From positions 1 through 50,218 of the forward strand of contig CALRFQ010000006.1 of the NCBI GenBank assembly GCA_943356675.1: DNA of 50,218 nucleotides, in the 5' to 3' direction. The first letter of the stretch is position 1; every line of letters begins with the position of its first letter. The translations under genes were made by a program, and so were the position numbers. The notes under the pieces are model-generated. The model had not been told where the DNA came from, did no database searches, and saw only the letters and a program-made list of their open reading frames with translations. This document shows, in pieces, positions 1 through 10,257 of the stretch. The stretch is from Candidatus Nomurabacteria bacterium. GTDB taxonomy: Bacteria > Patescibacteriota > Minisyncoccia > Phycocordibacterales > UBA9973.

Positions 1-1250
1 GCTTCAATCTGACGGATACGCTCACGAGTCACACCGAAGTCTTGCCCCACTTCTTCAAGAGTGTGCTGTACTCCGTCGAGCAATCCATATCTTAGTTCTA
101 ATATCTTTCTTTCTTTTGGAGTAAGTTCAGATAGAACTTCTTTGATTTGGTCTGAAAGAATACGGCGAGAAGCATCTTGATCAGGGCGAAGGATTTTATC
201 ATCAGGGATGAATTCACCACGAGTAGACTTCTCATCATCATCGCCAATTGGCTGCTCAAGTGATACAGTCTCTTGATTGATCTGCTCGATAACGTGAATT
301 TTCTCCACGTCAAGATTCATTTCTGTAGCGATCTCTTCTGCAAGAGGCTCACGGCCTAGGTCTTGTGAAAGACGGCGCACAACTTGTTTGTATTTAGAGA
401 TTGTTTCCACCATGTGCACCGGGATACGAATAGTGCGTGATTGGTCAGCGAGCGCACGAGTGATAGATTGGCGGATCCACCAAGTAGCATAAGTCGAGAA
501 TTTGTAACCTTTTGTCCAATCGAATTTCTCCACAGCTTTAAAGAGTCCGAGATTACCTTCTTGGATAAGGTCTAGAAGTGTTAAATCAGAGGACCGTCCT
601 ACGTACTTTTTCGCAATAGAAACCACCAAACGGAGGTTCGCTCTTGCAAGCAAATTCTTGGCTTCCAAATCCCCTTTTTCAATTCTGCGAGCAAGTTCCT
701 TTTCTTCAGAAGCTGCGATAAGTGGGTACTGTCCGATTTCCTTCAAATACATTTGAATAGAATCATAAGTCTGAGTATCCTTAGTGTATTTCTGAGCAGC
801 CTTCTCATTTTCTCCATCCATATCAAGCAAGTTTCCACCCTCTAGCACATCGATGCCCGCTACTGAGAATTTCTCATAAAGTTCATCAAGGAAAAGAATA
901 TTGCTTTCAATATCTGGGAAAACTTTAATAATCTCGTCATAAGTTACGAAGCCTCTCTTCTTACCCTTTGTGATTATTTCATTTGCTTTTGCCTCAAGGT
1001 CCGCTGCTTTACGAGTTGCGTTAGTCTCCTTTATCTTTTTTGGTGCGGGTGTCTTTTTCTCTTTCACTACCTTTTTTACAGGAGCTTTCACCACCTTCTT
1101 TTTCGGAGCTATCTTTACCACTTTCTTTTTCAAGACTTTCTTTTTTGGTGCTACTTTTACCTTCGCCTTCACAACCCTTTTTACAGGTTTTGCTTTTGCA
1201 ACCTTTTTTATCTTCTTCACTATTTTCTTCTGTGTTTTTTTCTTTTTCAT
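1..1250 (-). CDS. rpoD: RNA polymerase primary sigma factor (sigma70), 3' end cut by window
   Basis: Primary sigma factor that directs core RNA polymerase to housekeeping promoters. Reading the minus strand from the ATG at 1250 gives 416 codons, still open at the window edge. Region 1.2 ([15 protein letters not shown]), region 2 ([21 protein letters not shown], then [17 protein letters not shown]) and the region 4.2 helix-turn-helix ([11 protein letters not shown]) are all visible; the last few dozen residues are missing. The first ~77 residues are an unusual Lys/Val/Pro/Ala-rich tail with repeated APKKKVVK-like units, resembling a histone H1 tail, before a region 1.1-like segment. The gene follows dnaG by 11 bp and is last in the visible block rpoB-rpoC-dnaG-rpoD. 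No Shine-Dalgarno sequence precedes the start. Confidence 0.96.
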   Translation of the reverse strand, partial: MKKKKTQKKIVKKIKKVAKAKPVKRVVKAKVKVAPKKKVLKKKVVKIAPKKKVVKAPVKKVVKEKKTPAPKKIKETNATRKAADLEAKANEIITKGKKRGFVTYDEIIKVFPDIESNILFLDELYEKFSVAGIDVLEGGNLLDMDGENEKAAQKYTKDTQTYDSIQMYLKEIGQYPLIAASEEKELARRIEKGDLEAKNLLARANLRLVVSIAKKYVGRSSDLTLLDLIQEGNLGLFKAVEKFDWTKGYKFSTYATWWIRQSITRALADQSRTIRIPVHMVETISKYKQVVRRLSQDLGREPLAEEIATEMNLDVEKIHVIEQINQETVSLEQPIGDDDEKSTRGEFIPDDKILRPDQDASRRILSDQIKEVLSELTPKERKILELRYGLLDGVQHTLEEVGQDFGVTRERIRQIE

Positions 1251-1261
1251 ATTATTTAAAA

Positions 1262-3019
1262 TTATTGACTTCTTCGACTTTTGATAACTTGTATACGAGT
1301 AATTAATTTCTGATATTCTTCAAGTTCTATATGTGCTTTATCTCTATCTCCTGTTCTTTCGTATTCATGTAATTTCTGCCGGATTTTATCAATATTCGCA
1401 TTTATTATTTGTTCTTCTATATTTAAGGAAAGTTCTTTAAGATCACGAAGCATCAAATCTATATCATTATTGTAAAGCATCTCTGCCTCAAGTGCCAGTG
1501 CATCACCACTTTCTTTATATGGGAGATTTATTTCATTATATAGCTCTTCACCTACAGTATTTTTAAATTCAATTTCAACTTTTACAAATTCCTCATTTGG
1601 AGTATCAAGCTTACTTCCCGCACTTAATATAGCAAAAAAACGGTGATACATAGTCTCTTTAGAATTTGGCTTAACGGTAGTATTTGTGCTCGAAACAACT
1701 GCAACTTTTTCAGCATCTATAGAATTTTTATATATTTCAAAGTCTTCTGAAAGTGCATTCTCCGGTATCCCTGTAGCTCTGTGAATTTCAAGCATGTATG
1801 CAGATCTATCCATAGCACTCTTCACCTCTAGTAAGTATGGGAATACCACATCACGAACCATTTTACCTCTCTTTCTCTGATCACTCTCTTCACTGCAAAT
1901 GCGATTTAAGAAAAATGTAATAACATGCTCGGCTTTCGCTATTACGTTCTTCCATTCATCTGGTGTCTCTGCTATCACATCGGCTGGATCTTTACCTTCC
2001 GGAAGCTTCGCCACTTTCACTTGCATATCGAGTGCGAATGCAATGTGAGATGACCTGCCTACTGCACGCACTCCAGCAGAATCACCATCGAATGCAAATA
2101 TTACATTTGGTGACAGTCTACGAACTAGGCCCAAATTATTCACAAGGCCATCATCACCTGTACTACTTGCAAATGCAGTGCCAGAGACTGCCACAGTGTT
2201 TGTGAAGCCTATCTGGTGCGACATAAGCAAATCCATCTGCCCTTCTACTACGATGCTATATCCTCTCTTTTTTATCGCGAGCTTTGCTTTATCTATACCG
2301 AAAAATGTTCCAGACTTTGAGAATAGTGGTGTCTCTGGAGAATTTAAATACTTCGCTTCTTCTATGTCAGAATTTGAACCAAAAGTGCGACCTGAGAATG
2401 CTATCACTCTTCCGCTTGAATCAGATATTGGGAAAATTATTCGAGCACGGAAACGGTCATAAATTCCTTTTTCAGATTTCTTGATGAGTCCCGCCTTTTC
2501 AATATCACTTTCCTTATAACCTTTATGTGTAAGGTGATCAGAAAGCTCTCTCCACTCGGGTTTCGCATATCCAATTCTGAAATCTTTTATTGTTTGATCA
2601 TTTACACCTCTCTTTACTAAATAATCCTTAGCATCAGTTCGGCCGGCAAAGTCCTTTTCATAAAAAGCTGTCGCTTCCTCCATTATTTCATAAAGTACTG
2701 CGAGGTCATCTTTCTTCTCACCTTTGAAATCAGTGAGGATAATTCCTGCACGATCAGCAAGAATCTTGAGTGCACCTTTAAATTCTACTCCTTCAAACTC
2801 CTGCACAAATGAAAAGATGTCGCCCTTTTGATTACAACCGAAACAATAATAACTGTTTCTAGCTGGTGATATGAAGAACGACGCCGTCTTTTCATTATGA
2901 AATGGGCACTTTGCTTTAAAGTTAAGTCCTGTGGCTTCAATAGTAAGGTATGAAGAAATCACATCTTCTATAGAAAGCCTCGCTTTAATTTGCTCTACAG
3001 CGGAAGACCCATTTATCAT
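1262..3019 (-). CDS. dnaG: DNA primase DnaG
   Basis: Synthesises RNA primers at the replication fork. The 585-residue product has the N-terminal CHC2 zinc finger (C38, H41, C59, C62), the primase core, and a TOPRIM domain with VEGQMD near residue 258 and the metal-binding FAFDGDSAG further on. A helical C-terminal region probably contacts the replicative helicase. Length is normal for the family. It lies 8 bp downstream of rpoC and 11 bp upstream of rpoD, so it is probably cotranscribed with both. The dnaG-rpoD pair is the classical macromolecular-synthesis arrangement, but rpsU is absent and rpoBC takes its place. The start ATG has no Shine-Dalgarno sequence. Confidence 0.97.
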   Translation of the reverse strand: MINGSSAVEQIKARLSIEDVISSYLTIEATGLNFKAKCPFHNEKTASFFISPARNSYYCFGCNQKGDIFSFVQEFEGVEFKGALKILADRAGIILTDFKGEKKDDLAVLYEIMEEATAFYEKDFAGRTDAKDYLVKRGVNDQTIKDFRIGYAKPEWRELSDHLTHKGYKESDIEKAGLIKKSEKGIYDRFRARIIFPISDSSGRVIAFSGRTFGSNSDIEEAKYLNSPETPLFSKSGTFFGIDKAKLAIKKRGYSIVVEGQMDLLMSHQIGFTNTVAVSGTAFASSTGDDGLVNNLGLVRRLSPNVIFAFDGDSAGVRAVGRSSHIAFALDMQVKVAKLPEGKDPADVIAETPDEWKNVIAKAEHVITFFLNRICSEESDQRKRGKMVRDVVFPYLLEVKSAMDRSAYMLEIHRATGIPENALSEDFEIYKNSIDAEKVAVVSSTNTTVKPNSKETMYHRFFAILSAGSKLDTPNEEFVKVEIEFKNTVGEELYNEINLPYKESGDALALEAEMLYNNDIDLMLRDLKELSLNIEEQIINANIDKIRQKLHEYERTGDRDKAHIELEEYQKLITRIQVIKSRRSQ

Positions 3020-3027
3020 AATTTTTA

Positions 3028-6000
3028 TTATTCTGCTTGATTACTTACTTCAGCATCTCCACGTCCTTTCTTGATTCCGCGGTGAGCTCCGAAGCCAGTA
3101 CCTGCAGGGATAAGGTTACCAATAATAACGTTTTCTTTAAGACCTCTTAGGTTATCTACTCCGCCACGAACGGCATTGTTGATAAGCACACGGTTTGTGT
3201 TTTGGAATGATGCAGCTGATAGCCAACTCTTAGTTGTGAGTGACACTTCTGAGATTCCAAGAACGATAGTTTCTGCCTTTGCAGGGCGACCATTCTCTTT
3301 CTCTACGCGTACATTCTCTTCGATAAGTTCTATTGATTCTACGATTTCACCTGGTGAGAATGTAGTATCTCCAGCATCCTTCACTTTCTTACGTGAGAAC
3401 ATTTGGCGGATAATGATTTCAATATGCTTTCTTGAGATAGATGCACTTTGTAAGTCGTAAACTTTGTTGATTTCATTTACGATGTAATCCTCAGCCACCT
3501 CTTTGTTTCCGAATTTTACGATTTCGTTGATATCTGCTGATCCATCTGTAAGTAAGTCACCTGACTTCACTTTACTTCCTGCTTTCACAAGAGGCTGACG
3601 ACGGAATGCTACAGTGTATTCTATTTCATTTGACTTACCATCTACCTTTGTACCTGCCTTGTCGGCAGACAGGTCAGAAAGAACTTTGATAGTTTTCTCT
3701 TTTCCGTTGTTTGTGATTTCTAGAACTTCTCCATCTGTATGGGCGATGATTGCAGGATTTTTTGGAATACGGCGTTCGAAGATTTCTTCGACACGAGGAA
3801 GACCGGCAGTAATGTCCACACCAGTCACACCTCCAGTTTTAAATGTACGAAGTGTAAGCTGTGTTCCAGGCTCACCGATAGCTTGCGCTGCGATGATACC
3901 AACTGCTTGTCCGACTTGTATAAGACCATTTCTTCCTAAGTCTAGACCGTAACATTGCTGACAGATTCCGTGCACAACTTCACATGTAAGTGGTGTGCGA
4001 ACGAATGCTTCCTTAATTCCAGCTTTCTCCATTGCAATAGCATCAATCTTGTTTACAAGGAATCCTTTCTTGTACATTACTTCACCCTTGTCATTCTTCA
4101 CATCAGCGAGAAGGACACGGCCATGAATGTGCTCTACCAAGTTACCATCTACTGATACGATTTTCTTTCCGAGTTTTGTTCCGCAATCTGCTTCTGTAAC
4201 TACCACGTCTTGTGCGACGTCAACGAGTCTTCGTGTGAGGTATCCAGCCTTCGCAGTGTTTAGCGCAGTGTCCGCTAGTCCTTTACGTGATCCGTGAGTA
4301 GTAATGAAGTATTCAAGTGGTGATAGACCTTCGATATAAGATGGGATAATTGGGAAGTCTAGAGTCTCACCTGAAGTATTCACGATAAGACCTTTCATTC
4401 CACACATCTGTACTAGTGATCCCATACTTCCGCGAGCTCCTGAGAATACGAGGTCATAAGTAGATCCACGTGGATCTAGTGTTGCAGGGATGATTTTTTC
4501 AATTTCCTTTTTCGCAAGTTCCCAGATCTCAATTACCTTCTGACTTTTTTCTTCTTCAGAAAGGAGACCATCATTCCATTGTTCAAGAACTAGCTCTTCT
4601 TCTTTACGAGTCTTGTCGACAATTCCTTTCTTACCTGCTGGTACACTAATGTTTTCAATACCCCAAGTTACTCCAGAATATGTAGCATACTTGTAACCGA
4701 AAGATTTAATCTTATCAAGCACGTCTGGTGTCGCATCAATACCATACTCCATAATGATTTCGTCTACTAGGTTTGTCATACGCTTCACTGTGATTTCTTC
4801 ATTTAGGTAGTTGAAAGTTTCTGGAAGAATTGAGTTGAAGAGTAAGCGTCCGACAGTAGTCTCAAATGGCTTACCCTCGAATTGTTTGTATTTTGGTTTA
4901 TCAGAGCCTAGAACTTTAATCTTTGCGCGGAATGTAATTGCTCCAAGGTCAAAAGCTGTGATTGCTTGGTTTGAACTTGTAAACATCATACCTTCACCCT
5001 TTTCACCATCGACAGTCTTTGTCATCCAGTAACATCCAAGAACGATATCCATCTTTGGGTTTACGATTGGCACTCCATCTTGTGGTTTAAGTAGATTCTT
5101 TGTTGCAGCCATGAAGTCACGAGCTTCAGCTTGTGCAGCTGGAGAAAGTGGTACGTATACTGCCATCTGGTCTCCGTCGAAGTCGGCGTTGAATCCAGTA
5201 CAAACAAGTGGATGCACTTGGATAGCATTTCCTTCGATAAGGATAGGCATGAATGCTTGAATACCAAGACGGTGAAGAGTCGGTGCACGGTTTAGGAGCA
5301 CGTACTTACCCTTGATCACTTCTTCGAGTATTGCCCAAACTTCTGGCACACCTTCTTCAATAAGACGGTTTGCACCACGAATGTTGAAAGCGAGTTCAGT
5401 TTCAAGAATTTTTGAAATTACGAATGGCTTGAAGAGTTCAAGAGCCATGTGCTTTGGAAGTCCACATTGTGAAAGTTTAAGCTGAGGACCCACAACGATA
5501 ACAGAACGTCCTGAGTAGTCCACACGCTTACCGAGCAAGTTCTGACGGAAGAGACCTTGCTTTGATTTCAAGTTATCAGAAAGTGATTTAAGAGCACGCT
5601 TCTGAGATTGTGAAATTGCTTGTGAATCGTTTTGCTTTGCGATTGAGTTGTCGATAAGAGCATCCACTGCTTCCTGAAGAATACGTTTTTCGTTTCTTAG
5701 GATCACATCTGGCGCACCGATTTCCTTCAATTTTTTCAAACGGTTGTTTCTGTTTATCACACGGCGGTAAAGGTCGTTGATATCACTTGTCGCATGACGG
5801 CCTCCATCTAGCGCTACCATTGGGCGTAATGCTGGGGGAATAACTGGAACAACAGTAAGGAACATCCATTCAGGACGGATTTGTGACTGAATCATTGATC
5901 GGATAAGTGATAGGCGCTTTTCCAATTTATCTTTTTCGATTGTACTTGCCTTTGGCACGAGAGCTTCTGTCGCCTCTTTCAATTTCTGTAAATCAAGATT

Positions 6001-6669
6001 TTTGAAAAGTGTGTATATAGCTTCTGCCCCGATAGCTGCTTCAAAACATGCTCCGTACTTGAGTGAGAAGTGGTGGTATGCAAGTTCATTGAGCACTTTA
6101 CCTGGAGCGATATCAGAAATTTCTCTCTTTGTATTAAGAAGAAGTTCCTTCAATTTTTCTTTTGTTTCTTCATCACTAGCATTTTTGATTTTTGATTTGA
6201 ATTCACTTTCAAGATTCTTGATTACAGTATCTTTTTCTTCTTGGTGCACATTTGTAATAATGTAACCAGCGAAGTAGATAACCTTTTCTAGATCTGTAAC
6301 AGTGATGTTGAGTAAAATAGACATTCTACTTGGAACTCCGCGTAGGAACCAGATGTGTGCTACAGGTGTAGCAAGCTCGATGTGACCCATACGGTCACGA
6401 CGAACTATAGAGCGAGTAACTTCCACTCCACATTTCTCACACACGATATCCTTATAACGAATACGGCGGTATTTTCCACAGTAACACTCGTAATCTTTTT
6501 CTGGTCCAAATATTCTTTCATCGAATAGTCCACTTCTTTCAGAGCGTCCTGTACGATAGTTTATTGTTTCTGGCTTTGTGACTTCACCGTAAGACCATTC
6601 ACGGATATTTTCAGGCGATGCGAGCTTGAGGTGAATCGAGTTGAAATTTGTTGTATCAATTGTTTTCAT
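3028..6669 (-). CDS. rpoC: DNA-directed RNA polymerase subunit beta'
   Basis: Catalytic beta' subunit of RNA polymerase. The 1213-residue product carries the N-terminal zinc-binding module (CYCGKYRRIRY followed by CEKCG, about residues 60-80), the absolutely conserved active-site loop NADFDGDQMA near residue 495 that holds the catalytic magnesium, and the second zinc cluster (ADCGTK near 828, then CEVVHGICQQC near 900). The bridge-helix/trigger-loop region includes GEPGTQLTLRTFKTGG. The protein is shorter than the E. coli subunit (about 1400), consistent with loss of lineage-specific insertions. It is 21 bp downstream of rpoB and 8 bp upstream of dnaG. Confidence 0.98.
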   Translation of the reverse strand: MKTIDTTNFNSIHLKLASPENIREWSYGEVTKPETINYRTGRSERSGLFDERIFGPEKDYECYCGKYRRIRYKDIVCEKCGVEVTRSIVRRDRMGHIELATPVAHIWFLRGVPSRMSILLNITVTDLEKVIYFAGYIITNVHQEEKDTVIKNLESEFKSKIKNASDEETKEKLKELLLNTKREISDIAPGKVLNELAYHHFSLKYGACFEAAIGAEAIYTLFKNLDLQKLKEATEALVPKASTIEKDKLEKRLSLIRSMIQSQIRPEWMFLTVVPVIPPALRPMVALDGGRHATSDINDLYRRVINRNNRLKKLKEIGAPDVILRNEKRILQEAVDALIDNSIAKQNDSQAISQSQKRALKSLSDNLKSKQGLFRQNLLGKRVDYSGRSVIVVGPQLKLSQCGLPKHMALELFKPFVISKILETELAFNIRGANRLIEEGVPEVWAILEEVIKGKYVLLNRAPTLHRLGIQAFMPILIEGNAIQVHPLVCTGFNADFDGDQMAVYVPLSPAAQAEARDFMAATKNLLKPQDGVPIVNPKMDIVLGCYWMTKTVDGEKGEGMMFTSSNQAITAFDLGAITFRAKIKVLGSDKPKYKQFEGKPFETTVGRLLFNSILPETFNYLNEEITVKRMTNLVDEIIMEYGIDATPDVLDKIKSFGYKYATYSGVTWGIENISVPAGKKGIVDKTRKEEELVLEQWNDGLLSEEEKSQKVIEIWELAKKEIEKIIPATLDPRGSTYDLVFSGARGSMGSLVQMCGMKGLIVNTSGETLDFPIIPSYIEGLSPLEYFITTHGSRKGLADTALNTAKAGYLTRRLVDVAQDVVVTEADCGTKLGKKIVSVDGNLVEHIHGRVLLADVKNDKGEVMYKKGFLVNKIDAIAMEKAGIKEAFVRTPLTCEVVHGICQQCYGLDLGRNGLIQVGQAVGIIAAQAIGEPGTQLTLRTFKTGGVTGVDITAGLPRVEEIFERRIPKNPAIIAHTDGEVLEITNNGKEKTIKVLSDLSADKAGTKVDGKSNEIEYTVAFRRQPLVKAGSKVKSGDLLTDGSADINEIVKFGNKEVAEDYIVNEINKVYDLQSASISRKHIEIIIRQMFSRKKVKDAGDTTFSPGEIVESIELIEENVRVEKENGRPAKAETIVLGISEVSLTTKSWLSAASFQNTNRVLINNAVRGGVDNLRGLKENVIIGNLIPAGTGFGAHRGIKKGRGDAEVSNQAE

Positions 6670-6690
6670 ATATGTATTAGTGAATGGTTA

Positions 6691-9600
6691 TTAATATTCT
6701 ACGATGTCATCGTTTTTAAGTTCGACGTCTAGTGCGAGTCCACGTAGGTAGTTGAGAAGCACATTAAATGATGCTGGCACATTTGGCTCACCGATTGGAT
6801 TGCCCTTAATGATTGCATCGAATGTTTGTGAACGTCCCATAATATCGTCTGATTTGATTGTGAGCATTTCGCGTAGAGTGTGAGCAGCACCGTGACCTTC
6901 AAGAGCCCAGACCTCCATTTCTCCAAATCTCTGTCCTCCACCTTGAGCTTTACCTCCGAGTGGTTGCTGTGTGATAAGTGAGTACGGACCGATTGAACGC
7001 ATGTGAAGTTTGTCTTCCACCATGTGGTGAAGCTTGAGCATATACATGTATCCGACTGCGATATCTTGATCGAAAGCATCTCCTGTGCGTCCATCATATA
7101 GAGGCACGCGTCCGTTCTCTGGCATTCCAGCTTTCACAAGCTCAGCTTTGATTTCTGGAACTGTTGCAGATGAGAATGAAGGCACGATAGCTTGGTAGCC
7201 AAGTGTGTGCGCAGCATAACCCAAATGCATTTCTAGAATCTGTCCTAGGTTCATACGAGATGGCACACCGAGTGGTGTAAGGATGATATCGATTGGAGTA
7301 CCGTCGGCCATGAATGGCATTTCTTCTTCAGGAAGGATTGTAGAGATGACACCCTTGTTTCCGTGGCGTCCTGCGAGCTTGTCTCCAACTGAGATATTTC
7401 TGAGCTGTGCTACTTCAATGATGATACGCTTGATGATTCCACTCTCAAGTGAGTGACCTTGGTCGCGTGAGAATATCTTCACACCGACAACGCGTCCTTT
7501 CTTTCCGTGCTCAAGACGCATTGATGTATCTTTCACATCACGAGCCTTTTCAGCAAAGATTGAGCGAAGTAGGCGCTCTTCTGGAGTAAGTTCAGTTTCC
7601 CCTTTTGGAGTGATCTTTCCTACTAAGATATCGTTCTCACGAACTTCAGCACCGATGCGGACAATACCGTCTTCATCGAGGTCTTTCAGTTTGTTCTCAC
7701 CAACGTTTGGAATATCGCGAGTTGTGATCTCAGGACCTAGCTTTGTGTCGCGCACATTACATACGAATTCTGTTATATAAATACTTGTGAACTTACTATT
7801 CTTTACTAGTCTTTCAGAAAGGATTATCGCGTCCTCGTAGTTGGCACCACCCCATGACATGAATGCCACGAGTGCGTTCTGACCAAGTGCGATTTGTCCG
7901 CGGTCAGTAGTTGAAGTATCTGCAAGTACACTGTTCTTCTTCACTACGTCGCCGAGTGTGACAGATGGGCGCTGGTGGAATACTGAGAAGTTGTTTGTAC
8001 GAGAGAAAGAAATAAGTGGGTATGTGTGATGCTTTTTATCACTATCTGTAACCACGATTTTCTTGCCGTCTACGTGAGTTACCTCTCCATTTACTTCAGA
8101 GATAACAAGGCGTCCAGAATCGCGTGATGCGAATTCTTCCATACCAGTTGCGACTAGTGGTGCTTCAGGCACGACACAAGGCACAGCTTGCTTCTGCATG
8201 TTACTTCCCATGAGCGCACGCTCTGATGCGTCGTGTTCTAGGAATGGGATCATAGATGTGGCTACTGAGAATGCTTGGTTTGTGGCTACGTCGACGAAGT
8301 CGATTTCATCACGTCCGACAATACCTGGCTTTGTACTTACGCGAGCTTCTACGCGCTCTTCTGTAATCATTCCTTTGTCATCGTACTTAAGACCAGCGTG
8401 AGCAATGTTGTACTTCTCTTCTTCAAGCGCATTTAAGTACACCACTTCGCCAGTGATTTTTCCGTTCTTTACTTTGATGTATGGAGTCTCAATAATACCG
8501 AATTCATTTATCTTCGCGTATGTAGAAAGGTGGAGGATAAGACCGATGTTTGGACCTTCTGGAGTGTGGATAGGACATACACGACCGTAGTGAGAAGTGT
8601 GCACGTCGCGCACTTCAAGGCCGGCACGCTCACGAGTAAGACCTCCGGGGCCGAGCGCTGATAGTGTTCTTAGGTGCTCTACTTCCGCCATCACGTTTTC
8701 TTGGTTCATGAATTGTGAAAGCTGGTTCGCAGTAAAGAATTCTTTAATACGAGCTTGGAGGGGTCTTTGGTTTATTATTTGTACTGGAAGAGTTGTGGCT
8801 ACGTCGATAGTACTCATACGGTCTTGCACATTTCTTTTGATTTGTGCCATACCCATACGCACTTTCTGCTGGAGCATTTCGCCCACATAGCGCACACGAC
8901 GCTGACCTAGGTGGTCGATATCGTCGGCTTTCGCACCTACTGTACTGTTTAAATGTATGATGTGCTCAATGATAGATACTACGTCATCTGCAGAGATTGT
9001 ACGGCGCTCCATTTCCTTTGTATCCATGTTCTTCTCGAAACGCTTGTTGAAGCGGAATCGTCCGACAGGAGAAAGGTCATAACGCTCTGTACTAAATAGT
9101 GCTGTAACGAATTCACGTGCATTGTCTGCTGTGGCTAGGTCGCCATCACGAAGACGCTTGTAAATCTCTATGAAAGATTCACTTTCTTTCTTCGCTGGGT
9201 CTTTCTCAAGACATAGTGCGATAGCTTTCATGGCTTCTTCGTTCTTCGCAAATGCTTTCTTTATAGCTTCATCATCTTTCATTCCGAGTACACGAAGGAG
9301 TGATGTGACAGAAAACTTTCTTTTCTTGTCTACACGTACATAGATAGCCCCATCTATGTCGCTCTCGATCTCAATCCATACTCCACGAGCTGGAATGATT
9401 TTTGCACCGAAGAATTGCTTTGTCTTTTGTTCTTGATCTGTGAAGAATACTCCGAAAGATCGAGCTAGCTGTGGCACGATGACACGCTCCACACCGTTGA
9501 TGATGAAAGTGCCGTGCTTCGTCATAAGAGGAATATCGGACATAAAGATTTCTTGCTCTTTACTTGTGCCGATTGTTTTATTTAAAAGTTTGACACGAGC

Positions 9601-9870
9601 CTTAAGCTGACCTTCGTAGGTAAGCTTGTTGATTTTTGTATATTCTTCTGTGAACTTTGGTTCTCCTAGGGAGAAACCTGTCCACTCTAATTGAAACTTC
9701 TTTTCTGAGTAATCATTAATGGGTGAGAATTCTTTGAAAACTTCTCCGACCCCTTGCTCCACAAACCATGCGAATGAAGTGAGTTGGTTCTCGATTAAAT
9801 TTGGAAATTCGACCAACGGCTTCTTGTACTTTGAAAAGTACTTCTTCTCATACGTGTTTTTTTTCTTCAT
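6691..9870 (-). CDS. rpoB: DNA-directed RNA polymerase subunit beta
   Basis: Beta subunit of RNA polymerase. The 1059-residue product is complete but well below the ~1180-1340 residues usual in other bacteria, suggesting loss of dispensable insertions. Visible signatures include HTPEGPNIGLI in the rifampicin-pocket region, the stretch from DQGHSLESG to GRHGNKGVIS near residue 836, and the C-terminal clamp-anchor motif GQRFGEMEVWALEGHGAAH near residue 975. It is first in the block rpoB-rpoC-dnaG-rpoD. The start codon ATG overlaps the TGA of a 7-codon upstream reading frame (ATGA). No Shine-Dalgarno sequence is present. No rplJ/rplL precedes it. Confidence 0.98.
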   Translation of the reverse strand: MKKKNTYEKKYFSKYKKPLVEFPNLIENQLTSFAWFVEQGVGEVFKEFSPINDYSEKKFQLEWTGFSLGEPKFTEEYTKINKLTYEGQLKARVKLLNKTIGTSKEQEIFMSDIPLMTKHGTFIINGVERVIVPQLARSFGVFFTDQEQKTKQFFGAKIIPARGVWIEIESDIDGAIYVRVDKKRKFSVTSLLRVLGMKDDEAIKKAFAKNEEAMKAIALCLEKDPAKKESESFIEIYKRLRDGDLATADNAREFVTALFSTERYDLSPVGRFRFNKRFEKNMDTKEMERRTISADDVVSIIEHIIHLNSTVGAKADDIDHLGQRRVRYVGEMLQQKVRMGMAQIKRNVQDRMSTIDVATTLPVQIINQRPLQARIKEFFTANQLSQFMNQENVMAEVEHLRTLSALGPGGLTRERAGLEVRDVHTSHYGRVCPIHTPEGPNIGLILHLSTYAKINEFGIIETPYIKVKNGKITGEVVYLNALEEEKYNIAHAGLKYDDKGMITEERVEARVSTKPGIVGRDEIDFVDVATNQAFSVATSMIPFLEHDASERALMGSNMQKQAVPCVVPEAPLVATGMEEFASRDSGRLVISEVNGEVTHVDGKKIVVTDSDKKHHTYPLISFSRTNNFSVFHQRPSVTLGDVVKKNSVLADTSTTDRGQIALGQNALVAFMSWGGANYEDAIILSERLVKNSKFTSIYITEFVCNVRDTKLGPEITTRDIPNVGENKLKDLDEDGIVRIGAEVRENDILVGKITPKGETELTPEERLLRSIFAEKARDVKDTSMRLEHGKKGRVVGVKIFSRDQGHSLESGIIKRIIIEVAQLRNISVGDKLAGRHGNKGVISTILPEEEMPFMADGTPIDIILTPLGVPSRMNLGQILEMHLGYAAHTLGYQAIVPSFSSATVPEIKAELVKAGMPENGRVPLYDGRTGDAFDQDIAVGYMYMLKLHHMVEDKLHMRSIGPYSLITQQPLGGKAQGGGQRFGEMEVWALEGHGAAHTLREMLTIKSDDIMGRSQTFDAIIKGNPIGEPNVPASFNVLLNYLRGLALDVELKNDDIVEY

Positions 9871-9893
9871 AGGAAAAATAATGTACCCATAAA

Positions 9894-9906
9894 AGGCAAA
9901 ACGCCT
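9894..9906 (-). promoter_or_regulatory. Small GC hairpin in rpoB leader
   Basis: On the minus strand AGGC-GTTTT-GCCT is followed by TTTTA, a very short terminator-like or pause hairpin about 24 nt before the rpoB ATG. A 7-codon frame (9890 to 9867, peptide MGTLFFL) starts just after it and its TGA overlaps the rpoB ATG. This could be a small attenuator, but the 4-bp stem is weak. Confidence 0.35.
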
Positions 9907-10030
9907 CTTACAAGTGGGCTTATATGATTAATGATTATTAATAATTGTGCACGAGAGATATACCCTTCCAGAATATACCTATTTTAGATCGATTTAAGTG
10001 CCATAACTCAATCGGGTCAATCTGGGATAT

Positions 10031-10059
10031 ATCCTATACTATTAAGGCACTAATGTCAA
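10031..10059 (-). promoter_or_regulatory. Probable rpoB operon promoter
   Basis: On the minus strand a consensus -35 TTGACA (10059-10054) is followed after exactly 17 nt by TAGGAT (10036-10031). Transcription would start near 10024, giving a ~150-nt leader before rpoB. The extended -35 TTGACATTAGTGCC recurs almost unchanged in front of the minus-strand gene starting at 11119. The rest of the 387-bp gap 9871-10257 holds the palindromes listed separately and no convincing gene. Confidence 0.6.
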
Positions 10060-10170
10060 ACTGAACATTTCTCATTAAATGAGATAGAGTATTTCTAGGA
10101 TAAATTGAGATATTATGCGATTTTTTCAAAAATCTCTCCTAAAAAAGTATCTTTATAGATAGATTTGTTT

Positions 10171-10211
10171 AGCAAGAACGGTTCTTGCTAGGTTAGCTAG
10201 GACAGTCCTAG
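10171..10211. repeat. Pair of REP-like palindromes
   Basis: Two adjacent perfect odd palindromes: AGCAAGAAC-G-GTTCTTGCT (10171-10189) and CTAGGAC-A-GTCCTAG (10197-10211), centres 24 nt apart. The same two core types recur in the same order at 27855-27924, next to an IS200-like transposase remnant. A third CTAGG-N5-CCTAG copy lies at 10665-10679. Neither palindrome is followed by a T-run, so they do not look like terminators. Confidence 0.7.
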
Positions 10212-10245
10212 TTTATGACAGAGTCCTCTATCCCATTATCTATGA

Positions 10246-10251
10246 TATAAT
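10246..10251 (+). promoter_or_regulatory. -10 box, leaderless start for the 10258 gene
   Basis: A consensus TATAAT ends 6 nt before the ATG at 10258, placing the transcription start at or next to the start codon. No good -35 is visible at normal spacing. Confidence 0.55.
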
Positions 10252-10257
10252 TTTCAT

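Noticed and set aside
591-601. AGGAC-C-GTCCT palindrome inside rpoD
   Set aside because: It falls in the codons for the conserved [16 protein letters not shown] segment, which is normal for sigma factors of this group, so it is probably coincidental and not a copy of the dispersed repeat.
970-1306. Plus-strand open frames rich in Phe/Ser opposite the start of rpoD
   Set aside because: They are the reverse complement of the Lys-rich sigma tail; low complexity and no independent start signal.
9871-10257. A gene in the rpoB upstream gap
   Set aside because: Only frames of a few codons exist on either strand; the stretch is explained by a promoter, a leader and palindromes.
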